Source: Rheinheimera lutimaris
Lineage (GTDB): Bacteria; Pseudomonadota; Gammaproteobacteria; Enterobacterales; Alteromonadaceae
DNA: 64,000 nucleotides
Reading direction: 5' to 3'
NCBI RefSeq assembly: GCF_013283795.1
Contig: NZ_JABSOD010000003.1
Location: 248,001 to 312,000, forward strand
Position 1 is the stretch's first letter; each line of letters opens with the position of its first letter. This document shows positions 32,099 to 39,971 of the stretch, in pieces. Position numbers and translations under genes: made by a program. The notes under the pieces are model-generated. The model made no database searches, was not told where the DNA came from, and saw nothing but the letters and a program-made list of their open reading frames with translations.

Positions 32099-33460
32099 TC
32101 AACCCCAATATTCACTGCCCTTTTGATTCAGTTGTAACACCATGCTCCGGTAGCGTTCAAAAGCACTTGCTGGTTGAAGATTTTCTATTTCAGCTACGCA
32201 AATTCTTACAACAGCCCAGATTTTCTCGTAAATCTTTTGCTTGTCCTCGCGATGATCGATGCGCTCCACGATGCCGGGAGCTATAGCATAATATTCCTCA
32301 ATTAACGCCGGACCGTTTTCCATACTCAGCATGTAACTATCGCGAAAATTACGCAATACCATGAGCTCGTGGCAATCATCGTTTAAGCCGGCAAACCCGA
32401 CGCAAGCTGAGGTTAAAAAGCATCCACCTTCATTTTTTTTCTGCTCTTTTTTTAATCTGACAGCGTCAGACTTTTTCTTCGCTTCAGCAATCAACTTATC
32501 CACTTCGTCTATTGAAGTCGTCTGACCCCAACGAACCAACCAGGTATTATTAAACTCGTATTCACCTACCGCATTCTGGGTCGAAATCTTGAAGGCAATG
32601 AATTTGCCTCTACGATAAGCTGTCACTTCTTCACTGGCTGGCTTCACTAGCGGATAGCGATCCAATATGGCTTGCTCGTCACCTGTCATGTCGACATCAA
32701 GAAAATCTACCTCGCTTTTAATACTCTCCTCTCTGCATTCATGCGGGGCTTTTATGTCTTTTACCACCATGCCCATAATGGTTGAATGAATAGGTTCTTT
32801 ACGGTGTTTCCCGTTAAAAATCACCAATATTTTTACAGAAAAGGTTTCATCAACCGCGGTTTGTTTTATCCATGCGTTCAGTTCGTTAGCAGCATCTATG
32901 GTTCGTGGAACGTCCCCTTCAGAATGTATCACTGCACTTCCTACTAAGGTCTGCTTGTCTTGCACCTTCTGATAAATATTCACTTTGGCAGCGGCGCAGC
33001 CAGCCAAACTCGGAACAAGCACTGCTTCGGTCACCTCCGGTAGCACGACTTGACAGACTCCACCTCCACCGCCGGGTACCCGATGAGGATCATCCGGGTC
33101 CCCTTTCTTATGTTGGATAACATGCATACCCGCTTTGGAGTGCCGTGGGCTGGTATCGAACTGGGCAGTTTCAAATTCACTTCTGAGCGATTCTTTGCCT
33201 TCCATGCTCTGCAAGGCTTCGGGTTTATTTGCAGAGGTTTGTGTAGTGTTATTCAAACGTTGTTGCGCAGCGCTACTTGCCACCAGTTGTGCAGTTTTTT
33301 GCAATTTTTGTTGCTGCGGACTGTTAGCCATCATAGCTTTTAGCAGTGCAGTGGCTGCGGTGGACTCACGATTATCGACAAATGTTTGTGCGGTTGCCTT
33401 GGCAGGGCTTGGATGATGCTGGTGGCCTGGTTTTTCATTCTTAAGGGGGACATATGCCAT
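32099..33460 (-). CDS. Putative eCIS-type effector-like protein with CFI-box C-terminal domain
   Basis: 453 residues, no signal peptide or membrane helix. Residues 1-~120 are polar and likely disordered, with TFVDNRES at 26-33, MMANSPQQQKLQK at 43-55 and HVIQHKKGD at 113-121. This resembles the leader (DNRP...MANNSPQ...PIQKK) that I know from DUF4157 proteins and cargo of extracellular contractile injection systems. A Gly run (130-134) follows, then a mixed alpha/beta middle of unknown fold. Residues 345-453 start GGCFLTSACVGFAGLNDDC and continue ELMVLRNFRDSYML, the pattern of the CFI-box-CTERM domain with cysteines at 347, 353 and 363. The zinc-protease HExxH of DUF4157 is absent. No contractile structural genes are visible. 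Base use is more AT-rich than the flanking xyl genes, suggesting acquisition. Confidence 0.6.
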   Translation of the reverse strand: MAYVPLKNEKPGHQHHPSPAKATAQTFVDNRESTAATALLKAMMANSPQQQKLQKTAQLVASSAAQQRLNNTTQTSANKPEALQSMEGKESLRSEFETAQFDTSPRHSKAGMHVIQHKKGDPDDPHRVPGGGGGVCQVVLPEVTEAVLVPSLAGCAAAKVNIYQKVQDKQTLVGSAVIHSEGDVPRTIDAANELNAWIKQTAVDETFSVKILVIFNGKHRKEPIHSTIMGMVVKDIKAPHECREESIKSEVDFLDVDMTGDEQAILDRYPLVKPASEEVTAYRRGKFIAFKISTQNAVGEYEFNNTWLVRWGQTTSIDEVDKLIAEAKKKSDAVRLKKEQKKNEGGCFLTSACVGFAGLNDDCHELMVLRNFRDSYMLSMENGPALIEEYYAIAPGIVERIDHREDKQKIYEKIWAVVRICVAEIENLQPASAFERYRSMVLQLNQKGSEYWG

Positions 33461-33699
33461 TACTTATCACCATTCATATTTTATGAAGTCTCTAGCCCCG
33501 GAATGACCAGGAAGGTGCCGCTACTCTGATAACGCCGGTTAGAATGACGCACATATTTCCGTGCTGAACATTATGTTCTGGTACACCCGCTGAATGTACT
33601 CCGGAACGCCTTACCATTGCGCAACTCTATTTTTGTTAAAGTGTGGCTTAAGCTTAGACTATTTATTTTTGAGCTGACTCCAATATTTGTTGATCGACG
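33461..33699. other. Gene-free stretch upstream of the CFI-box gene
   Basis: No convincing coding frame, RNA gene or strong promoter is seen here. It separates the divergently placed ends of the CFI-box gene start and the REP-like inverted repeat, and probably holds the promoter of the CFI-box gene on the reverse strand. Confidence 0.4.
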
Positions 33700-33763
33700 G
33701 GGTCAGTGTCATTGATAACTCTACTGTTAACATGCCGCTACTAGGAATCAATGACACTGACCC
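33700..33763. repeat. REP-like 17-bp perfect inverted repeat
   Basis: GGGTCAGTGTCATTGAT (33700-33716) and its exact complement ATCAATGACACTGACCC (33747-33763) flank a 30-base loop, 11 bases beyond the esterase stop. The GGGGTCAGTGTCA sequence resembles palindromes I associate with RAYT (REP-associated transposase) elements in gammaproteobacteria. No transposase is adjacent. It could also end the reverse-strand operon, although no T-run follows on that strand. Confidence 0.65.
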
Positions 33764-33774
33764 TTTTGATTCTG

Positions 33775-34758
33775 TTATTCCGTTTTACGGTGAAGCATGC
33801 AGTGCATCGTTAACCAGCTGACGAATGCATTAAACCAACCGGTACTGGTCGTGTCTTTCTGGTACATGCCAAAGCCGTGACCGCCCTGCTCATAAAAGTG
33901 AAACTCCACTGGTTTCTTCGCCGCCTGCCAGCTCTCGATCAGGCCAAATTTACTGCTGGCAAAGAAGGGATCGTCTGCCGCCAGTGCGACAAATAAAGGC
34001 GGGGCATCGGCCGGTACCGCAACTGCTGTGATCGGGCCATAAATATTGCCAATAAAGGCCGGTTTGGCATCCTCGCTGGCGAGCGCAGTGGCCATCGTTA
34101 ACATGGCACCGGCCGAGAAACCCAGCATACCAATACGCTCCGGATCGATTTTCCACTCAGCGGCCCGGCGCCGAATCAAGAAGAACGCTGCGCGGGAGTC
34201 TTCAAGCTGTATCGCAAGCTGAATTCTCATCTGTTCTGGCTCAAGTAACGGTGCTCTGCGCCCGGTGTTAGAGAACATCTCGTCCATTGCGCGTTTAAAT
34301 GCCGCCATCTCTGAGGGTGTCTGGTGTAAACGATACTTCAGCACAAATGCCGCTATACCCTCGCTGGCAAGGGCACGGGCGACATTCCAGCCTTCGTTTT
34401 CCATGGATAGTGTGCGAAAGCCCCCGCCGGGTGCCACGATAACCGCCGCGCCACTGGCGTTTGCCGGATCAGGTAAAAAGGGTGTAAGCGTAGCCACAGT
34501 GACATTACGCACAAACCGGCTGCCATACTGCGAATGCCAGGCTTCCTGCTGCCGGGCGCCGGGCAGTGGCCCGGTGCCAAGGTCGATAGCATCAGTCTGG
34601 CCCGGAGTCGCAATCACCGTCATGCTGTCGTCCGGCTGCGCCAGCGCTTGCGCTGCAACGAAACATACTGCTATCAGTAAAATTAAGTTGAACAACTCAA
34701 GCTTTACACCCGGGCGTTTACAGCAAGGCTCACTGAGCCGGTTTTTAGTCATTTTCAT
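33775..34758 (-). CDS. Exported alpha/beta-hydrolase esterase, acetylxylan/feruloyl esterase candidate
   Basis: 327 residues. A long polar start is followed by a hydrophobic signal segment (FNLILLIAVCFVAAQALAQ), so periplasmic. The oxyanion-hole region APGGGF, nucleophile Ser in GMLGFSAGAML, Asp in ALAADDPFF and His in EQGGHGFGMY complete the esterase triad. The family includes acetylxylan and feruloyl esterases of xylan loci. It is the last gene of the transporter-epimerase-GH43-esterase group, 72 bases after the GH43 gene. Removing acetyl or feruloyl groups from xylan is inferred from context. Confidence 0.85.
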   Translation of the reverse strand: MKMTKNRLSEPCCKRPGVKLELFNLILLIAVCFVAAQALAQPDDSMTVIATPGQTDAIDLGTGPLPGARQQEAWHSQYGSRFVRNVTVATLTPFLPDPANASGAAVIVAPGGGFRTLSMENEGWNVARALASEGIAAFVLKYRLHQTPSEMAAFKRAMDEMFSNTGRRAPLLEPEQMRIQLAIQLEDSRAAFFLIRRRAAEWKIDPERIGMLGFSAGAMLTMATALASEDAKPAFIGNIYGPITAVAVPADAPPLFVALAADDPFFASSKFGLIESWQAAKKPVEFHFYEQGGHGFGMYQKDTTSTGWFNAFVSWLTMHCMLHRKTE

Positions 34759-34830
34759 AGCAAGGGTATCCTTTATCTGGCTATTTTCTAACTGAGCATT
34801 CTCTAACGGACAAGAGTTGGCTGGCGTCTG

Positions 34831-35955
34831 TCACTTCGTTGTCCTGACAATGGGTTTAATGCTGCCATCGGCGTTAAAATACACTCTGTCTATCGCGACT
34901 GATCTGCGGTAGTTGCCGCCGCCTGGCAGGTCGGCATTGTGGTAGGCGAGGTAGGTATTGCCGTTAAAATCAAACAACGCCGGGTGGATGGTAGTCGTGC
35001 CGGGTAAGGGTGGCATGATTATGCCGCGGTACTGCCAGGGCCCGGTGGCGGAGCTGCTGGTGGCGTAGGCGATACTCTCCGGGAAGCCGGCGGCATACAG
35101 CAAGTAATAAATACCATTATGTTTAGACACATAAGGCGCTTCTTCGAAGTTTGGCAAGCTGTCTACAGTATGGATTTGCACCTTACTGACATCACGGTTT
35201 TGCATCTTGTCGGCGGCATCCGGGGTGAAGCTTTCGTCCTTTAAGTGAATTAAATTGCTTTCCAGCTCTACCCACCATAACTGCTTGTTGCCCCAGTAAA
35301 GATAAGCGCGGCCGTCATCGTCAATAAATACCGCCGGGTCAATATTGCGCCAGCTGTGGTCTTTGTACTGTGCGGTATCTTCGAGCAAAATCATCGGCAT
35401 ACCGCGTGGGTCTGCAAAAGGCCCGGCAGGGTTGTCTGATACTGCTACGCCGATGGCAAAGCCAAATTCGCCGTTGGTTTGGCCGCCTTCTACTGCGGCA
35501 TAAAAATAGTACTGTGCTTTACCCGTCGCATCTTTACGTTGTATGACATGGTGGGCGTAGGCGTTGCCGGTTTTGTCATTGCCGCGGGCCCAGGCAAAAT
35601 CGGAGTAGCGCAGCACTGCGCCTTTATTTTGCCAGCTGAGCAGATCGCTGCTGGTCCACAGGCGATATTCGTACATACGGTAATCGTTCACCTCTAACGC
35701 TTGTTCGTCGCGGGTGCTATACAGGTAAACCGTATCATCGATAACCATCACGGCAGGATCAGCAGTGTAAATGATGTCACCAGGCTGGTGGGTTGGGTTT
35801 GCTGTGTCGTATTTAATAATGGGGTTATCAAAGCTTGACGGTGGGGCCGCTGCAGCTGAACCGGCCGCTACCGAATTTTCAGTCAAATCGGCGCTGCAAC
35901 TCATTAATGCCGGCAACAACAAGCAGAACAGCTGCGCAAAGATTCTTTCAGACAT
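34831..35955 (-). CDS. GH43 lipoprotein, arabinofuranosidase/xylosidase candidate
   Basis: 374 residues from ATG 35955 (AGGAAG upstream); a longer frame into the epimerase gene lacks a signal at its start. Lipoprotein signal LLLPALMSC, acylated Cys near residue 19. Single five-bladed propeller: general base Asp in YTADPAVMVIDDTVYLYS, second Asp in NIDPAVFIDDDGRAYLYW, acid Glu in NFEEAPYVSKHNGIYYLL. Likely arabinofuranosidase or beta-xylosidase acting on decorated xylo-oligosaccharides outside the inner membrane. It follows the epimerase by 20 bases. Confidence 0.88.
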   Translation of the reverse strand: MSERIFAQLFCLLLPALMSCSADLTENSVAAGSAAAAPPSSFDNPIIKYDTANPTHQPGDIIYTADPAVMVIDDTVYLYSTRDEQALEVNDYRMYEYRLWTSSDLLSWQNKGAVLRYSDFAWARGNDKTGNAYAHHVIQRKDATGKAQYYFYAAVEGGQTNGEFGFAIGVAVSDNPAGPFADPRGMPMILLEDTAQYKDHSWRNIDPAVFIDDDGRAYLYWGNKQLWWVELESNLIHLKDESFTPDAADKMQNRDVSKVQIHTVDSLPNFEEAPYVSKHNGIYYLLYAAGFPESIAYATSSSATGPWQYRGIIMPPLPGTTTIHPALFDFNGNTYLAYHNADLPGGGNYRRSVAIDRVYFNADGSIKPIVRTTK

Positions 35956-35975
35956 TAGTATGGCTTCCTGTTTAC

Positions 35976-36905
35976 TTAACTTTTCTCTACCTGATAACGA
36001 ATATGCGCCACAAACGGTTGCTCCGGTGAGGTGTAGCGGCATGGGAAGTGGCTATGGTTCGGTGCGTCAGGGTAAAACTGAGGTTCCAGGCAAATACCCT
36101 GGCGTGGGCTAAAGGGCGCGGCCAGATAATCGCCGCTGTATACCTGCAGGCCGGGGTAGTCTGAGCTTAGCCGTAACCTGAGCTGCTGATCCGGGCTGGT
36201 CAGTATTGCCGCGGTTTGCTGCATATTGCCGCTAACCACCAGATTGTGATCCAGCTGTACCGTACCGATGGTTTTGCAGTGGCGAAAATCCAGGGCGCTG
36301 TCCTCTACCGGTAGGAGCTGCCCGGTAGGAATTTTCCCGCTGTCGGTTGGCGTGTAGTGCTCTGCATTAAGCCAGAGCTGATGTTGGTTTATCGGCTCTG
36401 CTTTGCCAGACAAATTAAAATACGGGTGCAGGGTTGGCCCGGCCAGAGTCAGCTGCACTGACCTGGCCTGAAGCGTGACATCCAGCGAGCTGTCAGCATT
36501 TAGCTGATATAGCACGCTGAACTCTGTCGGGCCGGGGTAGCCGCTGTGGCCATCAGCTAAGGTGCAGCACAGTTTTACGCTGGATGAATTGTGCTGTAGC
36601 GCTTGCCATTGCTGGCGGTGCAGGCCGTTGGCACCGCCGTGTAAATGATGCCGGCCTTCATTTTGCTGCAACTGATACTGCTGCTGGCCAAGTAGTAGTA
36701 GGCCGCCGCCGATACGGTTAGCGTAGGGGCCGACCACGGCACCCAGATAGCTGTTATCCTGCAAATATTGTTGTGGGTTGGCATAACCCAGGATCAGCTC
36801 GCGCCGGCTATTGCCAAGTGGCACTGACCAGCTTTGCATGCCGGCACCGTGCTCAAGTATTGTCAGGCGGTCGCCGCTCAGGTTGGTTAAAGTAAATTGC
36901 TGCAT
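35976..36905 (-). CDS. Aldose 1-epimerase (mutarotase)
   Basis: 309 residues, no signal peptide. It interconverts alpha and beta anomers of free sugars. Readable family motifs are GPYANRIGGG, HHLHGGANGLHRQQW (catalytic His region) and LTLAGPTLHPYFNLSG. Catalytic Glu is expected in GICLEPQFYPDAPNH near the C-terminus. In this operon it would supply the xylose anomer that xylose isomerase or the transporter prefers. Confidence 0.92.
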   Translation of the reverse strand: MQQFTLTNLSGDRLTILEHGAGMQSWSVPLGNSRRELILGYANPQQYLQDNSYLGAVVGPYANRIGGGLLLLGQQQYQLQQNEGRHHLHGGANGLHRQQWQALQHNSSSVKLCCTLADGHSGYPGPTEFSVLYQLNADSSLDVTLQARSVQLTLAGPTLHPYFNLSGKAEPINQHQLWLNAEHYTPTDSGKIPTGQLLPVEDSALDFRHCKTIGTVQLDHNLVVSGNMQQTAAILTSPDQQLRLRLSSDYPGLQVYSGDYLAAPFSPRQGICLEPQFYPDAPNHSHFPCRYTSPEQPFVAHIRYQVEKS

Positions 36906-36943
36906 AGGCTTGGCTGCTCAGGCAAATAACCCAGCCTAACCTT

Positions 36944-36986
36944 GTAATAGCAGCGGCAGTATTGCGTTAGCTGCCGCTGCTATTAC
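36944..36986 (-). other. 16-bp perfect stem-loop between transporter and epimerase genes
   Basis: GTAATAGCAGCGGCAG (36944-36959) pairs exactly with CTGCCGCTGCTATTAC (36971-36986) around an 11-base loop. No T-run follows on the reverse strand, so it is more likely a processing or mRNA-stabilising structure within the operon than a simple terminator. Confidence 0.6.
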
Positions 36987-37002
36987 GGAATTTGCCAGGT
37001 GC

Positions 37003-38439
37003 CTAGCCCTGCATATCTTCCAGCTCAGTGCCTTTGGTTTCATGCACCATTTTCGCGACAAAGAACACTGAACACAGTGCGCCCAGGGTATATAAACCGT
37101 AAGCTCCGGCTAAACCTATGCCGCTTAATAACAGCGGAAAGGTCATGGTGATGAGGAAATTACTGCTCCACTGCGCCAAACCACTGACGGCCAGGCCAGA
37201 GCCACGAATTTGATTGGGGAACATCTCGCCCAGCATCACCCACATTACCGGGCCCCAGGACATATTAAAGAAGAACACATAGGCATTGGCACCAATAAGC
37301 GCCACTATACCCCAGTCGCCCAGCAGCAGCCGGCCGTTGGCGTCCTGATCGGCATTGGCAAAGGCCAGCACCATCAGGGCCAGTGTTATGGCCATACCAA
37401 CCGAGCCCCATTGTAGTAGCGGCTTGCGGCCAATTTTATCGATCACCAGCAGCGTAATAACACAGGCGGCAATACTCAGGCCGCCGCTGATCACGTTAAT
37501 CAGCAGCGCGTCTGACTCGGAAAAGCCCACCGCCTGCCACAGCACAGCGCCGTAATAAAACACCACATTAATACCAACTAACTGCTGGAATGTCGCCAGG
37601 CCAATGCCTACCCAGACAATGCGGCGTAATTTACCGCTTTGCTTATCCACTAAATCGCGCAGCTGAGGTTGATGATTGCCCTCCAGCGATTGCTGGATCT
37701 CGGTTAATTTACGTGTTGCGGCAACGTCGCCATATAGCCGGCTTAATACCGTTTTCGCTAACGCTGTTTTGCCCTTTAATACCAGGAAACGCGGGCTCTC
37801 CGGAATAAACAACAACATCAGTAAGAACAGCGTTGCCGGTAACAGCTCCATCCAAAACATCCAGCGCCAGGCGGCAAAGTCGAGCCATAATACAGCAGTA
37901 GAGGCGCCGGCGAATTTTGCCAGTAAATAGTTGCTGATAAAGGCAATAAACAGGCCAAAGATAATGGCAATTTGCTGCACTGTGGTCAGCATGCCGCGAT
38001 AACGCGCCGGCGCCACTTCGGAGATATAGGCCGGCGCCATTACCGACGCTGCCCCCACGGCCAAACCGCCGAGGATCCGGTAAAACACAAACTCCACAGA
38101 GCTATCTGCCACGCCGGAACCCCAGGCGCTGACAACAAAAAACACTGCCGCTACCTGCAGTAAGGTGCGTCGGCCGCTAATGTCGGCCAGGCGGCCGGCA
38201 AAAAAAGCACCGAAGGCGCAGCCCAGTAACATACTGGCGACATTAAAGCCGGTGCCGGCACTTTCAGAGTTAAACGCCTGCTGCAGGCCATCGACAGTAC
38301 CGTTAATCACGCCGCTGTCGTAGCCAAATAAAAAGCCGCCTAAGGTGGCGACTATGGTAATAAATAAAATAAAGCCGCGGTTATCGGCTGCTGCTGCAGT
38401 AAGCGCTGCGGTATCTGAGTTAGGCTGCAAAATAGTCAC
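37003..38439 (-). CDS. Sugar porter MFS transporter, XylE-like xylose:proton symporter
   Basis: 478 residues with twelve predicted membrane helices. Sugar-porter signatures: FLFGYDSGVINGT in helix 1, GRLADISGRRTLL after helix 2, PESPRFLVLKGK before the central loop, and a QQLVGINVVFYYG motif in helix 7. It probably imports D-xylose (or another pentose) with protons. First gene of the reverse-strand arm; it shares a ~160-base divergent promoter region with GH8, where a proposed XylR site lies 65 bases upstream of its start. Confidence 0.93.
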   Translation of the reverse strand: MTILQPNSDTAALTAAAADNRGFILFITIVATLGGFLFGYDSGVINGTVDGLQQAFNSESAGTGFNVASMLLGCAFGAFFAGRLADISGRRTLLQVAAVFFVVSAWGSGVADSSVEFVFYRILGGLAVGAASVMAPAYISEVAPARYRGMLTTVQQIAIIFGLFIAFISNYLLAKFAGASTAVLWLDFAAWRWMFWMELLPATLFLLMLLFIPESPRFLVLKGKTALAKTVLSRLYGDVAATRKLTEIQQSLEGNHQPQLRDLVDKQSGKLRRIVWVGIGLATFQQLVGINVVFYYGAVLWQAVGFSESDALLINVISGGLSIAACVITLLVIDKIGRKPLLQWGSVGMAITLALMVLAFANADQDANGRLLLGDWGIVALIGANAYVFFFNMSWGPVMWVMLGEMFPNQIRGSGLAVSGLAQWSSNFLITMTFPLLLSGIGLAGAYGLYTLGALCSVFFVAKMVHETKGTELEDMQG

Positions 38440-38503
38440 TCCTGTTGTTTTTTTAATCTGCCTGCAGCATAAAGTTTAATCGCCCGCTGTACAGTGTGCT
38501 TGC

Positions 38504-38517
38504 TAAAAAACATAATT
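38504..38517. promoter_or_regulatory. Proposed XylR site between the transporter and GH8 genes
   Basis: TAAAAAACATAATT is the third copy of the locus motif, differing only in the first base from the copy at xylA. Its position between divergent genes would allow control of both operons. Confidence 0.55.
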
Positions 38518-38600
38518 CTTTCAGTACATTTCGTTAGTTCGCCGGGCTTGCTGGCGTTGTATGGTAAGGTCAGATTAGCAGCAGCAAACGATGAGTAAAA

Positions 38601-39920
38601 ATGAGTTTAAACAGCAGACTAATGACGTTTACCCCAGCTTTGATACTGCTGCTGGGGGTTAGCCTGGCCACAGCTTGTCTGGCCGCAGCGCCTGATAACA
38701 GCGTAGCTAAGCCGGCAGCCATCACCGGCCAATACCCTAATTTGTTTGCAGCGCAGGGCATTAGCGAGCAGGCAGTGCATGACAAAATTGCGCAGGCCTT
38801 CAACCAGTTGTTTTATGGCGATGCAGTAACAGAGGCGGTGTATTTCCCAGCCGGCACTAATGCCGCCGGCGGCAAAGCCTATATTCTCGATGTGAACAAT
38901 AATGATGTGCGCTCTGAGGGCATGTCGTACGGCATGATGATTGCCGTACAGCTTGATAAGCAGGCTGAGTTTAATGCGCTGTGGAACTGGGCAAAAAGCC
39001 ATATGTACCATAGCGACCCGGCGCACCCGGCCTACGGCTATTTTGCCTGGTCGGTGCGCAGCGACGGCGTAGCGCTGGATGAAATGCCGGCGCCGGATGG
39101 CGAAATTTACTTTGCTACCGCGCTGTACTTTGCTGCCACACGCTGGGGCGAAGGTGAGGGTATTTATCAGTACAAGGCACAGGCCGACCAGCTGTTGCAC
39201 CTTATGCGCCACCGTGAAGAGATCAGCGGCACTACGCAGCGCGGCAGCCAAACCGGCACCAATTTGTTTCATCCGCACTATGCCATGGTGCGCTTTACAC
39301 CGGATCTGACCAATGCCGAGCATACTGATGCGTCTTACCATCTGCCGGGCTTTTATGAAGTCTGGGCCAGAGTAGGGCCAGAGGCCGACCGGGCGTTTTG
39401 GCAAAAAGCAGCACAGGTTAGCCGCGACTATTTCAGCAAAGCAGCGCACCCGACAACCGGCCTGACGCCGGACTATGGTAATTTTGATGGTAGCCCCTGG
39501 GCCGCAGCGTGGCGGCCGGAGTCAGCCGATTTTCGCTTTGATGCCTGGCGCAGCGCGATGAACTGGTCGTTTGACTGGAGTTGGTGGCGCGCAAATGCCA
39601 CAGCGGTTGAGCTGAGTGACCGGCTGCAGGCGTTTTTTGCCAGCGAAGGGTTAACTAACTATGGCGGTCAGTACAGCCTGGAGGGTAAAAAACTCGATAC
39701 TAATCAACAGGCCGGCCCAACTGCGGGCCTGGTAGCAATGAATGCGGTGGCAAGCTTAGCCGCTTCGCACCCGCGCTCGGCTGAGTTTGTCCAGGCGCTA
39801 TGGCAGCAAACTATACCCACCGGCCAGTACCGCTACTACGATGGCATGCTGTACTTGCTGGGGTTGTTACATGTTAGCGGTCAGTTTCAGGCCTGGCTGC
39901 CAGCGCAGCAGCCGGAGTAA
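38601..39920 (+). CDS. GH8 reducing-end xylose-releasing exo-oligoxylanase (Rex) candidate
   Basis: 439 residues with a signal sequence (about residues 1-29, ending near CLAAAP), so periplasmic. The (alpha/alpha)6 GH8 barrel carries SEGMSYGMMIAVQ with the general-acid Glu and APDGEIYFATALYFAATRW with the catalytic Asp region. These match reducing-end exo-xylanases more than cellulase-type GH8. It would release xylose from the reducing end of short xylo-oligomers. First gene of a five-gene forward operon. Confidence 0.9.
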   Translation: MSLNSRLMTFTPALILLLGVSLATACLAAAPDNSVAKPAAITGQYPNLFAAQGISEQAVHDKIAQAFNQLFYGDAVTEAVYFPAGTNAAGGKAYILDVNNNDVRSEGMSYGMMIAVQLDKQAEFNALWNWAKSHMYHSDPAHPAYGYFAWSVRSDGVALDEMPAPDGEIYFATALYFAATRWGEGEGIYQYKAQADQLLHLMRHREEISGTTQRGSQTGTNLFHPHYAMVRFTPDLTNAEHTDASYHLPGFYEVWARVGPEADRAFWQKAAQVSRDYFSKAAHPTTGLTPDYGNFDGSPWAAAWRPESADFRFDAWRSAMNWSFDWSWWRANATAVELSDRLQAFFASEGLTNYGGQYSLEGKKLDTNQQAGPTAGLVAMNAVASLAASHPRSAEFVQALWQQTIPTGQYRYYDGMLYLLGLLHVSGQFQAWLPAQQPE

Positions 39921-39971
39921 CAGCAAAACGCACAAAGCAGCAGAATAACAATAATCAACAGGTAGACGCAG

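Noticed and set aside
38619-39449. 276-codon open frame on the reverse strand inside the GH8 gene
   Set aside because: It is fully antisense to a convincing GH8 enzyme, has no recognisable domain or start signal, and its composition is that of a shadow frame.
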